DNA of 64,000 bases from Streptomyces sp. NBC_01723 (GCF_036246005.1 NZ_CP109171.1:4948001-5012000); one strand, 5' to 3'. Positions 43,580 through 56,235 are shown, counted from the first letter of the stretch. Translations and numbers: made by a program. Notes: generated by a model from the letters alone, not told the origin.

Positions 43580-44434
43580 ATGACCGCCCAGATTCTCGAT
43601 GGCAAGGCCACCGCAGCCGCGATCAAGTCCGAACTGACCGCCCGCGTGGCGGCGCTGAAGGAGAGGGGTGTCACCCCCGGCCTCGGCACCGTCCTGGTCG
43701 GCGACGATCCCGGCAGCCAGAAGTACGTCGCCGGCAAGCACCGCGACTGCGCGCAGGTCGGCATCGCCTCCATCCAGCGTCACCTGCCGGCCACGGCGAC
43801 CCAGGAGGAGATCGAGGCGGTCGTCCGCGAGCTGAACGAGGACCCGGCCTGCACCGGTTACATCGTCCAGCTGCCGCTGCCCAAGGGCATCGACGAGAAC
43901 CGCATCCTGGAGCTGATGGACCCGGACAAGGACGCGGACGGCCTGCACCCGATGAACCTCGGCCGCCTCGTCCTGAACGAGCCGGCGCCGCTGCCCTGCA
44001 CCCCCAACGGCATCCTCACCCTCCTGCGCCGCTACGGCGTGGAGATCAAGGGCGCCGAGGTCGTGGTCGTCGGCCGCGGGGTCACCATCGGCCGCCCGAT
44101 GCCGCTGCTGCTCACCCGGCGCAGCGAGAACGCCACGGTGACCCAGTGCCACACCGGCACCCGGGACCTCTCCGCCCACCTCAAGCGTGCCGACATCATC
44201 GTCGCCGCGGCCGGCTCCCCGCACCTGGTCCGCGCCGAGGACGTGAAGCCGGGCGCCGCCGTCCTCGACGTGGGCGTCTCCCGCAACGCCGAGGGCAAGA
44301 TCGTGGGTGACGTCCACCCGGACGTCGCCGAGGTCGCCGCCTGGATCTCCCCGAACCCCGGCGGCGTCGGCCCGATGACCCGCGCCGAGCTGCTGGTCAA
44401 CGTGGTGGAGGCGGCGGAGCGCCGTGCCGGCTGA
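43580..44434 (+). CDS. folD: Methylenetetrahydrofolate dehydrogenase / cyclohydrolase
   Basis: FolD (284 residues) oxidises methylene-THF to methenyl-THF with NADP and hydrolyses it to 10-formyl-THF, the donor for purN and purH. The substrate site shows [14 protein letters not shown] (Lys in the usual YxxxK), [20 protein letters not shown] and [16 protein letters not shown]. The NADP Rossmann fold is [20 protein letters not shown], and [20 protein letters not shown] closes the protein. The ATG at 43580 begins MTAQILDGK with GGGGG just upstream. It overlaps the DUF3017 gene by 11 bp. Confidence 0.97.
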   Translation: MTAQILDGKATAAAIKSELTARVAALKERGVTPGLGTVLVGDDPGSQKYVAGKHRDCAQVGIASIQRHLPATATQEEIEAVVRELNEDPACTGYIVQLPLPKGIDENRILELMDPDKDADGLHPMNLGRLVLNEPAPLPCTPNGILTLLRRYGVEIKGAEVVVVGRGVTIGRPMPLLLTRRSENATVTQCHTGTRDLSAHLKRADIIVAAAGSPHLVRAEDVKPGAAVLDVGVSRNAEGKIVGDVHPDVAEVAAWISPNPGGVGPMTRAELLVNVVEAAERRAG

Positions 44435-45083
44435 GGACACCCACGCCGAGCGCCCGGGCCGGACGACGGACCGCGCGGAGGCCCGGGAGAACACCGCGGT
44501 GCGCGCCGACAGCGCCGAGGGCACCGAGGGCGCGGACCGAGCGCCGGACTCCGGCGACACCGCCGGGTCCGCCGACAAGACCGGGCGTCCCGACCGCGTG
44601 GGGGACGCCTCGGACCCCGGGGCCGCCGAAGACCCCGAGGAGATCGTCGTCCGGGACCCGGTCAGCGCGCCCGACGCCCAGGGCCGGCCGAAACGCGCCA
44701 CGCGCCGGTTCCCGCTCTTCACCCGCGACACCGCGCGCCCCGAGGGCGGCGGCCGGGCCGCGGCCGGCGACGCCCCGGCGCCGGCCCGGCAGTGGCCGGT
44801 GCTCACCGTGGTCGGCCTGGTCGGGATCGGCCTGCTGATCACCGGGCTCGACGTGTTCCGGTGGGGACTGGTGCTCGTCGGCGTCGCGCTGCTGATCGGT
44901 GCCGCGCTGCGCTGGTCCGTGCAGGACGTCGGCATGCTCGCGGTCCGCTCGCGCTTCACGGACATCGTCACCTACGGCGTGCTGGGCATCGCCATCGCCA
45001 TGCTGGCGCTGATGGCCCAGCCGGACGCGCCGCTGAAGATCCCCTTCCTGAACGATCTGCTGCACTTCACCGTAAGTAGTTAG
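44424..45083 (+). CDS. DUF3017 membrane protein
   Basis: A 219-residue protein with a long acidic and basic low-complexity N-terminus (about 1-120, for example [20 protein letters not shown]) and three hydrophobic helices in the last 100 residues ([58 protein letters not shown]). This C-terminus is DUF3017, often found next to folD in actinobacteria, function unknown. The GTG at 44424 overlaps folD by 11 bp with GGCGGAG upstream, so the two are co-translated. A 14-bp stem terminator follows. Confidence 0.83.
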   Translation: MPAEDTHAERPGRTTDRAEARENTAVRADSAEGTEGADRAPDSGDTAGSADKTGRPDRVGDASDPGAAEDPEEIVVRDPVSAPDAQGRPKRATRRFPLFTRDTARPEGGGRAAAGDAPAPARQWPVLTVVGLVGIGLLITGLDVFRWGLVLVGVALLIGAALRWSVQDVGMLAVRSRFTDIVTYGVLGIAIAMLALMAQPDAPLKIPFLNDLLHFTVSS

Positions 45084-45098
45084 CGAAGCCCCGCTCGA

Positions 45099-45140
45099 AC
45101 GGCGGCCCGTCCCCACCCCCGTGGAAGGACGGGCCGCCGT
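45099..45140 (+). terminator. folD-DUF3017 terminator
   Basis: ACGGCGGCCCGTCC and GGACGGGCCGCCGT form a perfect 14-bp stem with a 14-base loop, just past the DUF3017 stop. From here to 45454 I see only promoter sequence of the next gene. Confidence 0.8.
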
Positions 45141-45454
45141 CTGGATCCACACTCCTGCACGTCGAACGCGCTGTTCAACGCCTGTCAGGGCGCTGTGGCA
45201 CGGAAGTGACCGTTCCGCTACTCCGCTACGCGGACCCCGGAAAGGGCTCCGTTCAGGGGTTCCGTCACCAGCACGGGAACGCCGGTGGGAGACTGGACCA
45301 GGTGTCGGTGGGCGTGCGACCGTGCATGCCTGCGGCCTCTGTGCTCCTGTGCGCCCCCACCCCGGGAACTGAGCTCCTGATCGGGCGCATCCCTGTGGGT
45401 AGCCAGAACGGCGGGGGAACGACCAGCACGTACCGGGGGAAGAGGGGGGAAGCA

Positions 45455-46774
45455 GTGCCTCGTTGGAAGGCCTTGCCGGAGGAACTCGATCCGCAGATCA
45501 AAGAGTTCACCGGCCAGCTGCGCCGACTCGTGGACCGCAGTGAACTGAGCGTCGCGTCGGTGGCCGACGCCACGGGCTACAGCAAGACGTCCTGGGAGCG
45601 ATACCTGAACGGACGGCTGCTGGCGCCGAAGGGCGCCATCATCGCCCTGGCGGAGGTGACGGGGACCAACCCCCTGCACCTGACCACCATGTGGGAGCTG
45701 GCCGAGCGCGCCTGGAGCCGCTCGGAGATGCGCCACGACATGACGATGGAGGCCATCCGCATATCCCAGGCGCGGGCCGCGCTCGGCGACCTGGGCACCG
45801 CGTCCGGCAAGACCGCGGGACCGGCCCACGGCGGCAGGAACGGCCGCGGAAGCCGCTCCGGCCGCCACGGCGGCGGTGCGTCGGCCACGTCCGGCGTCGC
45901 GGGGCCCGCCGGGGTGGCGCCCACGCTGGGGCCGACGGTCCCCGCCCAGCCGACCGCGGCGGACAGCCCCGACGCGGCCGCCGGCCCGGTCCGGGGCGGC
46001 GGCACGACCGGCACCCCTTCCGCCCCGTTCTCCGACGCCCCGTCGCCGGGCGGCGCCACCGACGGCAACTCGTGGGGTCTGGCCGGGTACCGGGGGCCCG
46101 CACCGACCGGTGACCGCACGGCGCGTCTCGGGCACCTGGCCGGTTCCGGCGAGGCCGCCACGGCCATGGGCCCCGCGGCGACGCCCGGTCCCGCCGCGCC
46201 CGAGGGCCGGAGCCCCTCCGCCGGGTACGGCGAGCCCCCGCGCGGCGGCCCGGGCTCGCGCGGCCGGTCCAACGGGGGCGGCAGCAGGCGGATGACGACG
46301 TTCGTCGCGGGGGTCGTCGGCGTACTCGTCGTGATCGCGGGCGCCTTCTTCCTGCTGAACGACGGCGGGGACAAGAAGAACGAGGGCACCAAGCCCTCCC
46401 CGTCCCCCACGGTGAGCAGCGAGCAGGAGCTGCCGCCCGGCGTGAAGTGCAGCGGCGACGCCTGCACCGGCAAGGACCCGGAGGTCATGGGCTGCGGAGG
46501 CGACCTGGTCACCACCGCCGCCACCGCCACCGTCGGCACGACCGCGGTCGAGGTCCGCTACAGCAAGACCTGCGGTACCGCGTGGGCCCGCGTGACCCAG
46601 GCCGCCCAGGGCGACAAGGTCCAGGTGAGCGCCGAGGGCAGGAACCAGCAGACGGGGACGGTCTCCGGAGTCGGCGACACCGTCGCGTACACCCCGATGG
46701 TGGCGGTGAAGTCCGCGGCCGCGGCGGAGGCGTGCGTGACGACCGCGTCCGGCGTCCAGGGCTGCACGGAGTAG
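45455..46774 (+). CDS. Membrane-anchored XRE helix-turn-helix protein with DUF2690 domain
   Basis: A 439-residue single-pass membrane protein. The N-terminal helix-turn-helix (about 18-75) shows LRRLVDRSELSVASVADATG and SWERYLNGRLLAPKG. About 190 residues of Gly/Pro/Ala/Ser linker follow. One helix (TTFVAGVVGVLVVIAGAFFL, about 280-300) leads to an external domain with CSGDACTGKDPEVMGCGGDL, VEVRYSKTCGTAWARVTQAA and ACVTTASGVQGC, which I recognise as DUF2690 (YjfA-like), with paired cysteines. It may sense the wall and control transcription. The GTG at 45455 has AGAGGGGGGA upstream. It stands alone. Confidence 0.83.
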   Translation: MPRWKALPEELDPQIKEFTGQLRRLVDRSELSVASVADATGYSKTSWERYLNGRLLAPKGAIIALAEVTGTNPLHLTTMWELAERAWSRSEMRHDMTMEAIRISQARAALGDLGTASGKTAGPAHGGRNGRGSRSGRHGGGASATSGVAGPAGVAPTLGPTVPAQPTAADSPDAAAGPVRGGGTTGTPSAPFSDAPSPGGATDGNSWGLAGYRGPAPTGDRTARLGHLAGSGEAATAMGPAATPGPAAPEGRSPSAGYGEPPRGGPGSRGRSNGGGSRRMTTFVAGVVGVLVVIAGAFFLLNDGGDKKNEGTKPSPSPTVSSEQELPPGVKCSGDACTGKDPEVMGCGGDLVTTAATATVGTTAVEVRYSKTCGTAWARVTQAAQGDKVQVSAEGRNQQTGTVSGVGDTVAYTPMVAVKSAAAAEACVTTASGVQGCTE

Positions 46775-47029
46775 GCGGCGGGACGGCACTCGGCGGGCCC
46801 GCGAAGAAAGTTCGCCGTCGACAGGCATGTCCGGCGAGGACTCGGGCACGCGAGAAGTACCCCCACGGGAGTCCGGCAACGGTATCCCCCGAAACGGCGG
46901 TCGCCTTCGTCCCCCCTCTCCCGGACGGGCGGCCGCCTTTCCGTTGCCCGCCCGCACGCCCGGTGGAGCCGGGACGCGCCTGTGGGCCGGGCCACACCGA
47001 CCCGGACGTCCCGGACACCGCGGGCGCGA

Positions 47030-47035
47030 TAGCCT
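47030..47035 (+). promoter_or_regulatory. -10 box of mdh
   Basis: TAGCCT fits TAnnnT and lies 90 bp before mdh. The same hexamer is found for glyA. Transcription would begin near 47042, just before the inverted repeat at 47050. Confidence 0.4.
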
Positions 47036-47037
47036 GA

Positions 47038-48114
<1,077 letters not shown>

Positions 48115-48131
48115 GCCCACCCCGCCCGCAG

Positions 48132-48168
48132 ACGGGCCCCGCTCCGGTTCGACTGGAGCGGGGCCCGT
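48132..48168 (+). terminator. mdh terminator
   Basis: ACGGGCCCCGCTCC and GGAGCGGGGCCCGT form a perfect 14-bp stem with a nine-base loop. Confidence 0.85.
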
Positions 48169-48300
48169 CCCCGTTTCCGGCCCGTCCCGGGTCCGTTACA
48201 CACCCTTTATGCCTTTCCTCCGTGATGCGCCGCACTTTCGATGACCGAATCGGCATGCATGAGGGGCGGTTGGGCAGGGGCTCACGGTCCCCGGGAGTGA

Positions 48301-48310
48301 CACACGTGTG
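48301..48310. promoter_or_regulatory. CACACGTGTG palindrome upstream of the betaine operon
   Basis: A perfect 10-bp palindrome 40 bp before the aldehyde dehydrogenase start, flanked by GTGACACAC/GTGTGACAC half-repeats. It is a candidate operator for a choline- or osmotic-responsive regulator; none is encoded beside it. Confidence 0.4.
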
Positions 48311-48349
48311 ACACAGGGGCGTTGATCAGGAACGGAAGGCAATCCCACC

Positions 48350-49879
48350 ATGGCGAACAGCACGGAAACCCAGGCGGACCGGGGGCACCGGACCATCCAC
48401 GCCGGCGGCCGGTGGCTGGCCGCGTCCTCCGGCGCGACCCGCGACATCCTCGACCCCGCCGACGGCCTGCCCTTCGCCGTGGTCGCGGAGGGCGACGAGA
48501 AGGACACGGACCTGGCGGTGGCCGCCGCCCGGCGGGCGTTCGACGAAGGGCCGTGGCCGCACACCCCGGTCGCCGAGCGGGCCGCCCTGCTGCGCCGCGT
48601 CGCCGACCTCCTCGTGCGCGACCGCGAGACCCTCGGCCTGTTGGAGAGCCGCGACGCGGGCAAGACGGTCGAGGAGGGGCGCGTCGACATCGACTGCGTC
48701 GCCGACGCCTTCCGCTACTTCGCCGACCTGGTCGCCGGCGAGGCCCCCGGCCGGGTCGTCGACGCGGGTTCGCCCGAGATCCACAGCGTCGTGGTGCACG
48801 AGCCGGTCGGCGTCTGCGCCATGATCACGCCCTGGAACTATCCGCTCCTCCAGGCCAGCTGGAAGATCGCCCCGGCCCTCGCCGCCGGCAACACCTTCGT
48901 GATCAAGCCGAGCGAGATCACCCCGCTCACCACCGTCGCCCTGATCGACCTGCTCGTCGAGGCCGGCCTCCCCACCGGCGTCGCGGGCATCGTCACCGGT
49001 CCCGGCCACACGGTCGGCGCCCGGCTCGCCGAGCATCCCGACGTCGACCTGGTCTCCTTCACCGGCGGTCTGGTCAGCGGCACCAAGGTCGCCCAGGCCG
49101 CGGCCGTCACCGTCAAGAAGGTCGCCCTCGAACTCGGCGGCAAGAACCCCAACGTCGTCTTCGCCGACGCCTGCGCGACCGAGGAGGGCTTCGACACCGC
49201 CGTCGACCAGGCCCTCAACGCCGCCTTCATCCACAGCGGGCAGGTCTGCTCCGCCGGTGGCCGCCTCATCATCGAGGAGTCGGTCCGCGAACGCTTCGTC
49301 GCCGAACTCGCCCGCCGTGCCGCCAGGATCCGCCTCGGCCGCGGCACCGAGGACGGCGTCGAGTGCGGCCCGCTCGTCTCCGAGCAGCAGCGCGCCAAGA
49401 CCGAGGACTTCGTCGCCTCCGCCCTCGCCGAGGGCGCCGTGCTGCGCAGCGGCGGCAAGCGCCCCGAGCCGTCCCCCCAGCGGCCCGAGAGCGGCTACTT
49501 CTACGAGCCGACCGTCCTCGACCAGTGCCACCGCGAGATGCGGGTCGTCCGGGAGGAGGTCTTCGGACCGGTCCTCACCGTCGAGACCTTCCGCACCGAG
49601 GACGAAGCCATAGCCCTGGCCAACGACACCGAGTACGGTCTGGCCGGTGCCGTCTGGACCGCCGACGCGGGACGGGCCCGCCGGGTCGCGGGCCGGCTGC
49701 GGCACGGCACCGTCTGGATCAACGACTTCCACCCCTACCTGCCCCAGGCGGAGTGGGGCGGCTTCGGCAAGAGCGGCGTGGGCCGCGAACTCGGCCCCGC
49801 GGGCCTGGCCGAGTACCGCGAGAGCAAGCACGTCTACCAGAACCTCGCGCCGAAGCCCGTCCGCTGGTTCACCGGCTGA
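48350..49879 (+). CDS. betB: Betaine-aldehyde dehydrogenase
   Basis: A 509-residue NAD-dependent aldehyde dehydrogenase expected to turn betaine aldehyde into glycine betaine. The fold shows ITPWNYPLLQASWKIAPALA, the cofactor motif VSFTGGLVSGTKVAQAAAVT, the general base Glu in KKVALELGGKNPNVVF and the nucleophile in HSGQVCSAGGRLI (Cys near residue 302). It leads an operon with the choline-oxidase-like enzyme and a glycine betaine ABC transporter, which makes the substrate assignment likely. The ATG at 48350 is preceded by GGAAGG; the next gene begins 58 bp after its stop. Confidence 0.9.
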   Translation: MANSTETQADRGHRTIHAGGRWLAASSGATRDILDPADGLPFAVVAEGDEKDTDLAVAAARRAFDEGPWPHTPVAERAALLRRVADLLVRDRETLGLLESRDAGKTVEEGRVDIDCVADAFRYFADLVAGEAPGRVVDAGSPEIHSVVVHEPVGVCAMITPWNYPLLQASWKIAPALAAGNTFVIKPSEITPLTTVALIDLLVEAGLPTGVAGIVTGPGHTVGARLAEHPDVDLVSFTGGLVSGTKVAQAAAVTVKKVALELGGKNPNVVFADACATEEGFDTAVDQALNAAFIHSGQVCSAGGRLIIEESVRERFVAELARRAARIRLGRGTEDGVECGPLVSEQQRAKTEDFVASALAEGAVLRSGGKRPEPSPQRPESGYFYEPTVLDQCHREMRVVREEVFGPVLTVETFRTEDEAIALANDTEYGLAGAVWTADAGRARRVAGRLRHGTVWINDFHPYLPQAEWGGFGKSGVGRELGPAGLAEYRESKHVYQNLAPKPVRWFTG

Positions 49880-49937
49880 TATCGCGCACCTCCACGCATC
49901 TCCCCGCACCATCCGCTCGCCCCACTGGAGTACCCCC

Positions 49938-51466
49938 ATGCCAGATACCACTCACGTCTACGACTACGTCGTCATCGGCGGTGGCACGGCGGGATCGGTG
50001 ATCGCCTCACGGCTCACCGAGAACCCGGACGTCACCGTCGCCGTCATCGAGGGCGGCCCCAGCGACGTCGGCCGCGACGACGTACTCACCCTGCGCCGCT
50101 GGATGGGCCTGCTCGGCGGCGAACTGGACTACGACTACCCCACCACCGAGCAGCCGCGCGGCAACTCGCACATCCGGCACAGCCGCGCCCGCGTGCTCGG
50201 CGGCTGCTCCTCGCACAACACCCTCATCGCCTTCAAGCCGCTGCCGTCCGACTGGGACGAGTGGGAGGCCGCGGGCGCCAAGGGCTGGGGCGCGGTGCAG
50301 ATGGAGGCCTACTACGCGCGGCTGAAGAACAACATCGTCCCCGTCGACGAGAAGGACCGGAACGCCATCGCCCGGGACTTCGTCGACTCCGCGCAGAAGG
50401 CGCTCGAGGTCCCCCGGATCGACGGCTTCAACGAGAAGCCGTTCACCGAGGGCGCCGGCTTCTTCGACCTCGCCTACCACCCCGAGAACAACAAGCGGTC
50501 GTCCGCCTCGGTGGCGTACCTGCACCCGGTGATGGACGAGCGCCCCAACCTCACCCTCATGCTGGAGACCTGGGCCCACAGGCTCCAGCTCGACGGCACC
50601 CGCGCCGAGGGCGTCCACGTCCGCACCAAGGACGGCGAGGAGATCCTGGTCAAGGCCCGGGGCGAGGTCGTGCTGTGCGCCGGGGCGGTCGACTCGCCGC
50701 GCCTGCTGCTGCACTCCGGCATAGGCCCCCGCCAGGACCTCGAAGCGCTCGGCATACCCGTGGCGCTCGATTTGCCCGGCGTCGGCGAGAACCTGCTCGA
50801 CCACCCCGAATCGGTGATCGTGTGGGAGACCGACGGCCCCATCCCGGACAACTCCGCGATGGACTCCGACGCCGGTCTCTTCGTGCGCCGCGACCCCGAA
50901 CACGCGGGCCCCGACCTGATGTTCCACTTCTACCAGATACCGTTCACGGACAACCCGGAGCGCCTCGGCTACGAACGCCCGGAGTTCGGCGTCTCGATGA
51001 CCCCGAACATCCCCAAGCCGAAGTCCCGCGGCCGCCTCCACCTCACCAGCGCCGACCCGTCCGTGAAGCCCGCCCTGGACTTCCGCTACTTCACCGACGA
51101 GGACGACTACGACGGCCGCACCCTCGTCGACGGCATCAGGATCGCCCGCGAGATCGCGAAGACGCAGCCGCTGGCCGGCTGGCTCAAGCGCGAGGTCTGC
51201 CCCGGCCCGGACGTCACCGGTGACGAGGAGCTGAGCGAGTACGCCCGCAAGGTCGCCCACACCGTCTACCACCCGGCGGGCACCTGCCGGATGGGCGCCG
51301 CCACCGACGAACAGGCCGTCGTCGACCCCGAGCTGCGCATCCGCGGCCTGGAGGGCATCCGCATCGCCGACGCCTCCGTCTTCCCGACCATGCCCGCCGT
51401 GAACCCGATGATCGGCGTTCTCATGGTCGGCGAGCGCGCCGTCGAGCTGATCGGTGGTGACGCCCG

Positions 51467-51470
<4 letters not shown>
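49938..51470 (+). CDS. Choline oxidase/dehydrogenase-like GMC oxidoreductase
   Basis: A 510-residue FAD enzyme of the GMC family. The N-terminal FAD site is [36 protein letters not shown] matches the choline oxidase segment whose His links FAD covalently. The catalytic His is in [14 protein letters not shown] and the Asn in [16 protein letters not shown]. It should oxidise choline to betaine aldehyde for the aldehyde dehydrogenase before it. I cannot tell oxidase from dehydrogenase activity. The ATG at 49938 has GGAG 7 bases upstream. Its stop overlaps the ABC ATPase by ATGA (51467-51470). Confidence 0.9.
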
Positions 51471-52704
<1,234 letters not shown>

Positions 52705-52705
<1 letters not shown>

Positions 52706-54651
52706 TGGCAACGATCACCGCACAGGCCCAAAGGGCCGCCCCGCCGGGCTTCCTCACCCACCCCGCCGTCCGCAAGCTCCTCACCCTCGCGGTGCTCGCC
52801 GCGATCCTCGTCCCCCTGGCCGTCACCCAGTGGGGCGGAGCCACCTGGCCGAGCGCGCTGACCGTCGACGTCTCCGAGCCGCTCGGCAAGGCCAGCGACT
52901 GGATCATCGACAACCGCGACAGCCACCCCCTGTTCCTCTACTTCTTCGGCCACGTCAGCAACGTCGTCGTCCTCGCCGTACGTGCCGTGTACCTCGCCCT
53001 CCTCGCCGTCGGCTGGGCCGGGGTCACCGCGATCGGCGCCCTGGTCGCCTGGCGTGTGGCCGGCGTGAAGCTGGCGCTCGGCACCGCCGCCGCGTTCCTG
53101 GCCTGCGGCCTGCTCGGCATGTGGGTGCCGACCATGCAGACCCTCGCCCTGATGGTCGTCGCCGTCCTCGCGTCGGTCGTCGTGGGCGCCCTGCTGGGCC
53201 TCGCCGCCGGCCTGTCCGACCGGATGGACCGCGTGCTGCGCCCGGTGCTCGACACCATGCAGGTGCTGCCCGCCTTCGCCTACCTCCTCCCCGTCGTCCT
53301 GGTCTTCGGCATCGGCGTCCCCGCCGCCGTCCTGGCCACCGTCGTCTACGCCGCTCCGCCCATGGCCCGGCTCACCTCGCTGGGCCTGCGCGGCGCCGAC
53401 AGGGAGGTCCTGGAGGCCGTCGAGTCCCTCGGCACCACCGCCCGCCAGCGGCTGCTGACCGCCCGCGTCCCGCTGGCCCGCAAGGAACTCCTGCTCGGCG
53501 TCAACCAGACGATCATGATGGCGCTCTCCATGGCCGTCATCGCCTCCGTCATCGGCGCCGGCGGCCTCGGTGACCGCGTCTACCAGGCGCTCGCCTCGGT
53601 CGACGTCGGCGCCGCCCTCGCGGCCGGCATCCCGATCGTGCTGCTCGCCGTCGTCCTGGACCGGGTGACCTGCGCGGCGGGGGAGGAGCGGCTCGGGGAG
53701 CCCGGCAGGTCGCCGCTGACCTGGCTGTACGCCCTGGCCGTCGCCGCGGCCGTCGCCATCGCCGGACGCGTCGCCGGCTTCCTGGAGTGGCCCGACGGCT
53801 GGGAGGTGAACATCGCCGAGCCCGTCAACCGGGCCGTCGACTGGATGACCGCCCACCTGTACTCCGGCGTGCCCGTCGTCGGCGGTACCGCCGACTGGGC
53901 CGCGCACTTCACCAGCTGGGTCCTCAACCCGGTCCGGGACGGCCTGCAGTGGCTGCCGTGGTGGTCGGTGCTCCTCGTCGTGGCCGCCCTCGCGTGGCTG
54001 ATCGGCACCTGGCGCACCGCGCTCACCGCCGTCCTCGCCATGGCCGCGATCGGTGTGCTCGGCGTGTGGAACCCGTCCCTGGACACGCTCTCGCAGGTGC
54101 TCGCGGCCGTCGCCGTGACCCTCGTCCTCGGCTTCGCGACGGGTATCGCCGCCGCCCGCAGCGAGCGGTTCGAACGCCTGCTGCGGCCGGTCCTGGACGT
54201 CTTCCAGACCATGCCGCAGTTCGTGTACCTGATCCCCGTCGTCGCCCTGTTCGGCGTGGGACGGGCGCCCGCGGTGGCCGCCGCGGTCGTCTACGCCCTT
54301 CCGGCCGTCGTCCGCATCACCGCCCAGGGCCTGCGCCAGGTCGACCCGGCCGCCCTGGAGGCGGCCCGCTCGCTCGGTGCCACCAGCGGACAGCAGCTGC
54401 GCCAGGTCCAGCTCCCGCTGGCCCGCCGGTCGCTGCTGCTCGCCGTCAACCAGGGCGTCGTCCTGGTCCTCGCCGTCGTCATCATCGGCGGCCTGGTCGG
54501 CGGTGGCGCGCTCGGCTACCAGGTCGTCTTCGGCCTGGCCCAGGGCGACCTGGCGAGCGGTCTGGTGGCCGGCGCGGCCATCGTCTGCCTCGGCCTGATG
54601 CTCGACCGGGTCACCCAGCCCACCGAACGCCGCGCGAGAAAGGGAGCCTGA
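52705..54651 (+). CDS. Glycine betaine ABC permease, two permease domains fused
   Basis: A 648-residue permease with two ProW-type domains in one chain. The first (about 130-330) contains VLDTMQVLPAFAYLLPVVLV and IIMMALSMAVIASVIGAG-like helices; the second (about 430-640) contains VLDVFQTMPQFVYLIPVVAL and GVVLVLAVVIIGGLVGGGAL. Each has an EA-loop pattern (EVLEAVESLGTTARQRLL and ALEAARSLGATSGQQLRQV). Most relatives encode one domain and work as a dimer, so this is a fused dimer. The ATG overlaps the ATPase stop by one base. The binding protein follows one base after its stop. Confidence 0.92.
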
Positions 54652-54652
54652 C

Positions 54653-55609
54653 ATGCGCGTACGTACCACCGCGGCCGTCGCCTCGGCCGCCGCGCTGACC
54701 CTGCTCACCGGCTGCGGCGCCGCCGACATGACCAAGCAGGCGTCCCCGTTCGCCAACGCCCAGGGCGCGAAGACCGTCACCCTGTCCGTGCAGTCCTGGG
54801 TCGGCGCCCAGGCCAACGTGGCCGTCGCCCAGTACCTGCTGGAGCACGAGCTGGGCTACCGCGTCGACACCGTCCAGGTCGACGAGGTCCCCGCCTGGGA
54901 CGCGCTCAGCCAGGGCCGCGTCGACGCCATCCTGGAGGACTGGGGCCACCCCGAGCAGGAGCAGCGGTACGTCAAGGACAAGAAGACCATCGCCCCCGGC
55001 GGCGACCTCGGCGTCACCGGGCACATCGGCTGGTTCGTCCCGACGTACTTCGCGAAGAAGCACCCGGACGTCACCAACTGGAAGAACCTCAACAAGTACG
55101 CCGACCTGCTGCGCACCGCGGAGAGCGGCGGCAAGGGCCAGCTGATGGACGGCTCCCCGTCCTACGTCACCAACGACAAGGCCCTGGTGAAGAACCTGGA
55201 CCTGGACTACGAGGTCGTCTTCGCGGGCTCCGAGGCCGCCCAGATCACCCAGATCAAGCAGTTCGCCAAGGAGAAGAAGCCCTTCCTCAGCTACTGGTAC
55301 ACGCCTCAGTGGCTGTTCGAGAAGGTCCCGATGACCGAGGTGAAGCTGCCCCCGTACAAGGAGGGCTGCGACGCCGACCCGGAGAAGGTCGACTGCGCCT
55401 ACCCGGTCACCCCGCTCCAGAAGTACCTCAACGCCGACTTCGCGAAGAAGGGCGGCAAGGCGGCGGACCTCCTCAAGAGGTTCAAGTGGACGACCGAGGA
55501 CCAGAACCAGGTCTCCCTGATGATCGCCGAGCAGAAGATGCGGCCCGAGGAGGCGGCGAAGAAGTGGGTGGACGGCCACGAGTCCGTCTGGAAGGAGTGG
55601 CTGTCCTGA
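54653..55609 (+). CDS. Glycine betaine-binding lipoprotein
   Basis: A 318-residue substrate-binding lipoprotein of the ProX/OpuAC family. The signal peptide ends with the lipobox LLTGC (Cys near 22). The mature part starts VTLSVQSWVGAQANVAVAQY, a typical strand, and carries VDAILEDWGHPEQEQRYVKD and KPFLSYWYTPQWLFEKVPM with aromatic residues likely to form the betaine cage. It delivers betaine to the fused permease. The ATG follows GAAAGGGAG and starts one base after the permease stop. It is the last operon gene; behind it lies a pseudogene remnant on the opposite strand. Confidence 0.93.
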   Translation: MRVRTTAAVASAAALTLLTGCGAADMTKQASPFANAQGAKTVTLSVQSWVGAQANVAVAQYLLEHELGYRVDTVQVDEVPAWDALSQGRVDAILEDWGHPEQEQRYVKDKKTIAPGGDLGVTGHIGWFVPTYFAKKHPDVTNWKNLNKYADLLRTAESGGKGQLMDGSPSYVTNDKALVKNLDLDYEVVFAGSEAAQITQIKQFAKEKKPFLSYWYTPQWLFEKVPMTEVKLPPYKEGCDADPEKVDCAYPVTPLQKYLNADFAKKGGKAADLLKRFKWTTEDQNQVSLMIAEQKMRPEEAAKKWVDGHESVWKEWLS

Positions 55610-55612
55610 GCC

Positions 55613-55760
55613 TCACCGCGTCAGCCGTGCCGCGATCTCCCGCACCGCCCCCACGGCGTGCCGCCGGAGACCCGGCCCGAACGTGACCCGGGTGGCCCCG
55701 AGTCCGCCGAGTACGGCGGGCGAGGGGCCCTCCCCGGGGCGCGCGAGCGTTCAGCCGGCC
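55613..55760 (-). pseudogene. C-terminal remnant of an isocitrate lyase/PEP mutase family gene
   Basis: The minus strand encodes LARPGEGPSPAVLGGLGATR, then VTFGPGLRRHAVGAVREIAA, ending RLTR and TGA at 55613. This is the C-terminal end of isocitrate lyase/phosphonomutase-type proteins. Directly upstream, the frame is broken: CTGAACG continues with CTCGCG where the family would have CTGAACGTGCTCGCG, so two bases are missing. Only about 45 codons remain and no start is present. It may be the decayed leftover of a gene that preceded the AhpD-like pair. Confidence 0.6.
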
Positions 55761-55788
55761 CCGGATCGGAACCGCTCGGCGCCGGTCG

Positions 55789-56235
55789 TCACCACCGCGT
55801 GCTCCCCGCCGGAATCCGCCGCGCGACCATGAGCCGGTTCCAGCTGTTGATCGCCGCGATCAGCCCGAGCAGGTGCGCCAGCCCGTCGGCGTCGAAGTGC
55901 CGCGCGGCCTCCTCGTACACCGCGTCCGGCACGAAGCCCCCGGTCAGCACCGTCACCGCCTCGGTCAGCGCCAGCGCGGCCCGCTCCCGCGCGTCGAAGA
56001 CCTCACCGGCCTCCTCCCACGCGGCGAGCAGATCCAGCTGCCGCTCACTCACCCCGTGCTCGCGGGCGAGGCCCAGATGCATGTCGAGGCAGAAGGCGCA
56101 GTGGTTGAGCTGCGAGGCGCGGATCTGCACCAGCTCGGCGAGTCCGGCGTCACCGAGGCCCCGCTTGGCGGCCGCGCCCATCCCCTGGAGCGCCGAACGG
56201 ACGCCGGCGTCCAGACGGGTCGTACGGGCCGTCAC
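55789..56235 (-). CDS. AhpD-like carboxymuconolactone decarboxylase family protein, second copy
   Basis: A 148-residue cytosolic protein with the AhpD-like motif IRASQLNHCAFCLDMHLGLA: C-x2-C then His is the peroxidase-like site. The rest (RAALALTEAVTVLTGGFVPD and HLLGLIAAINSWNRLMVARR) is helical as in the family. It may reduce peroxide or act on a lactone; no substrate can be named. The GTG at 56233-56235 overlaps the stop of the first paralogue (GTGA), so the two are coupled. Both copies share about half of their residues, which indicates an old tandem duplication. This copy lacks the inserted element found in its neighbour. Confidence 0.85.
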   Translation of the reverse strand: MTARTTRLDAGVRSALQGMGAAAKRGLGDAGLAELVQIRASQLNHCAFCLDMHLGLAREHGVSERQLDLLAAWEEAGEVFDARERAALALTEAVTVLTGGFVPDAVYEEAARHFDADGLAHLLGLIAAINSWNRLMVARRIPAGSTRW

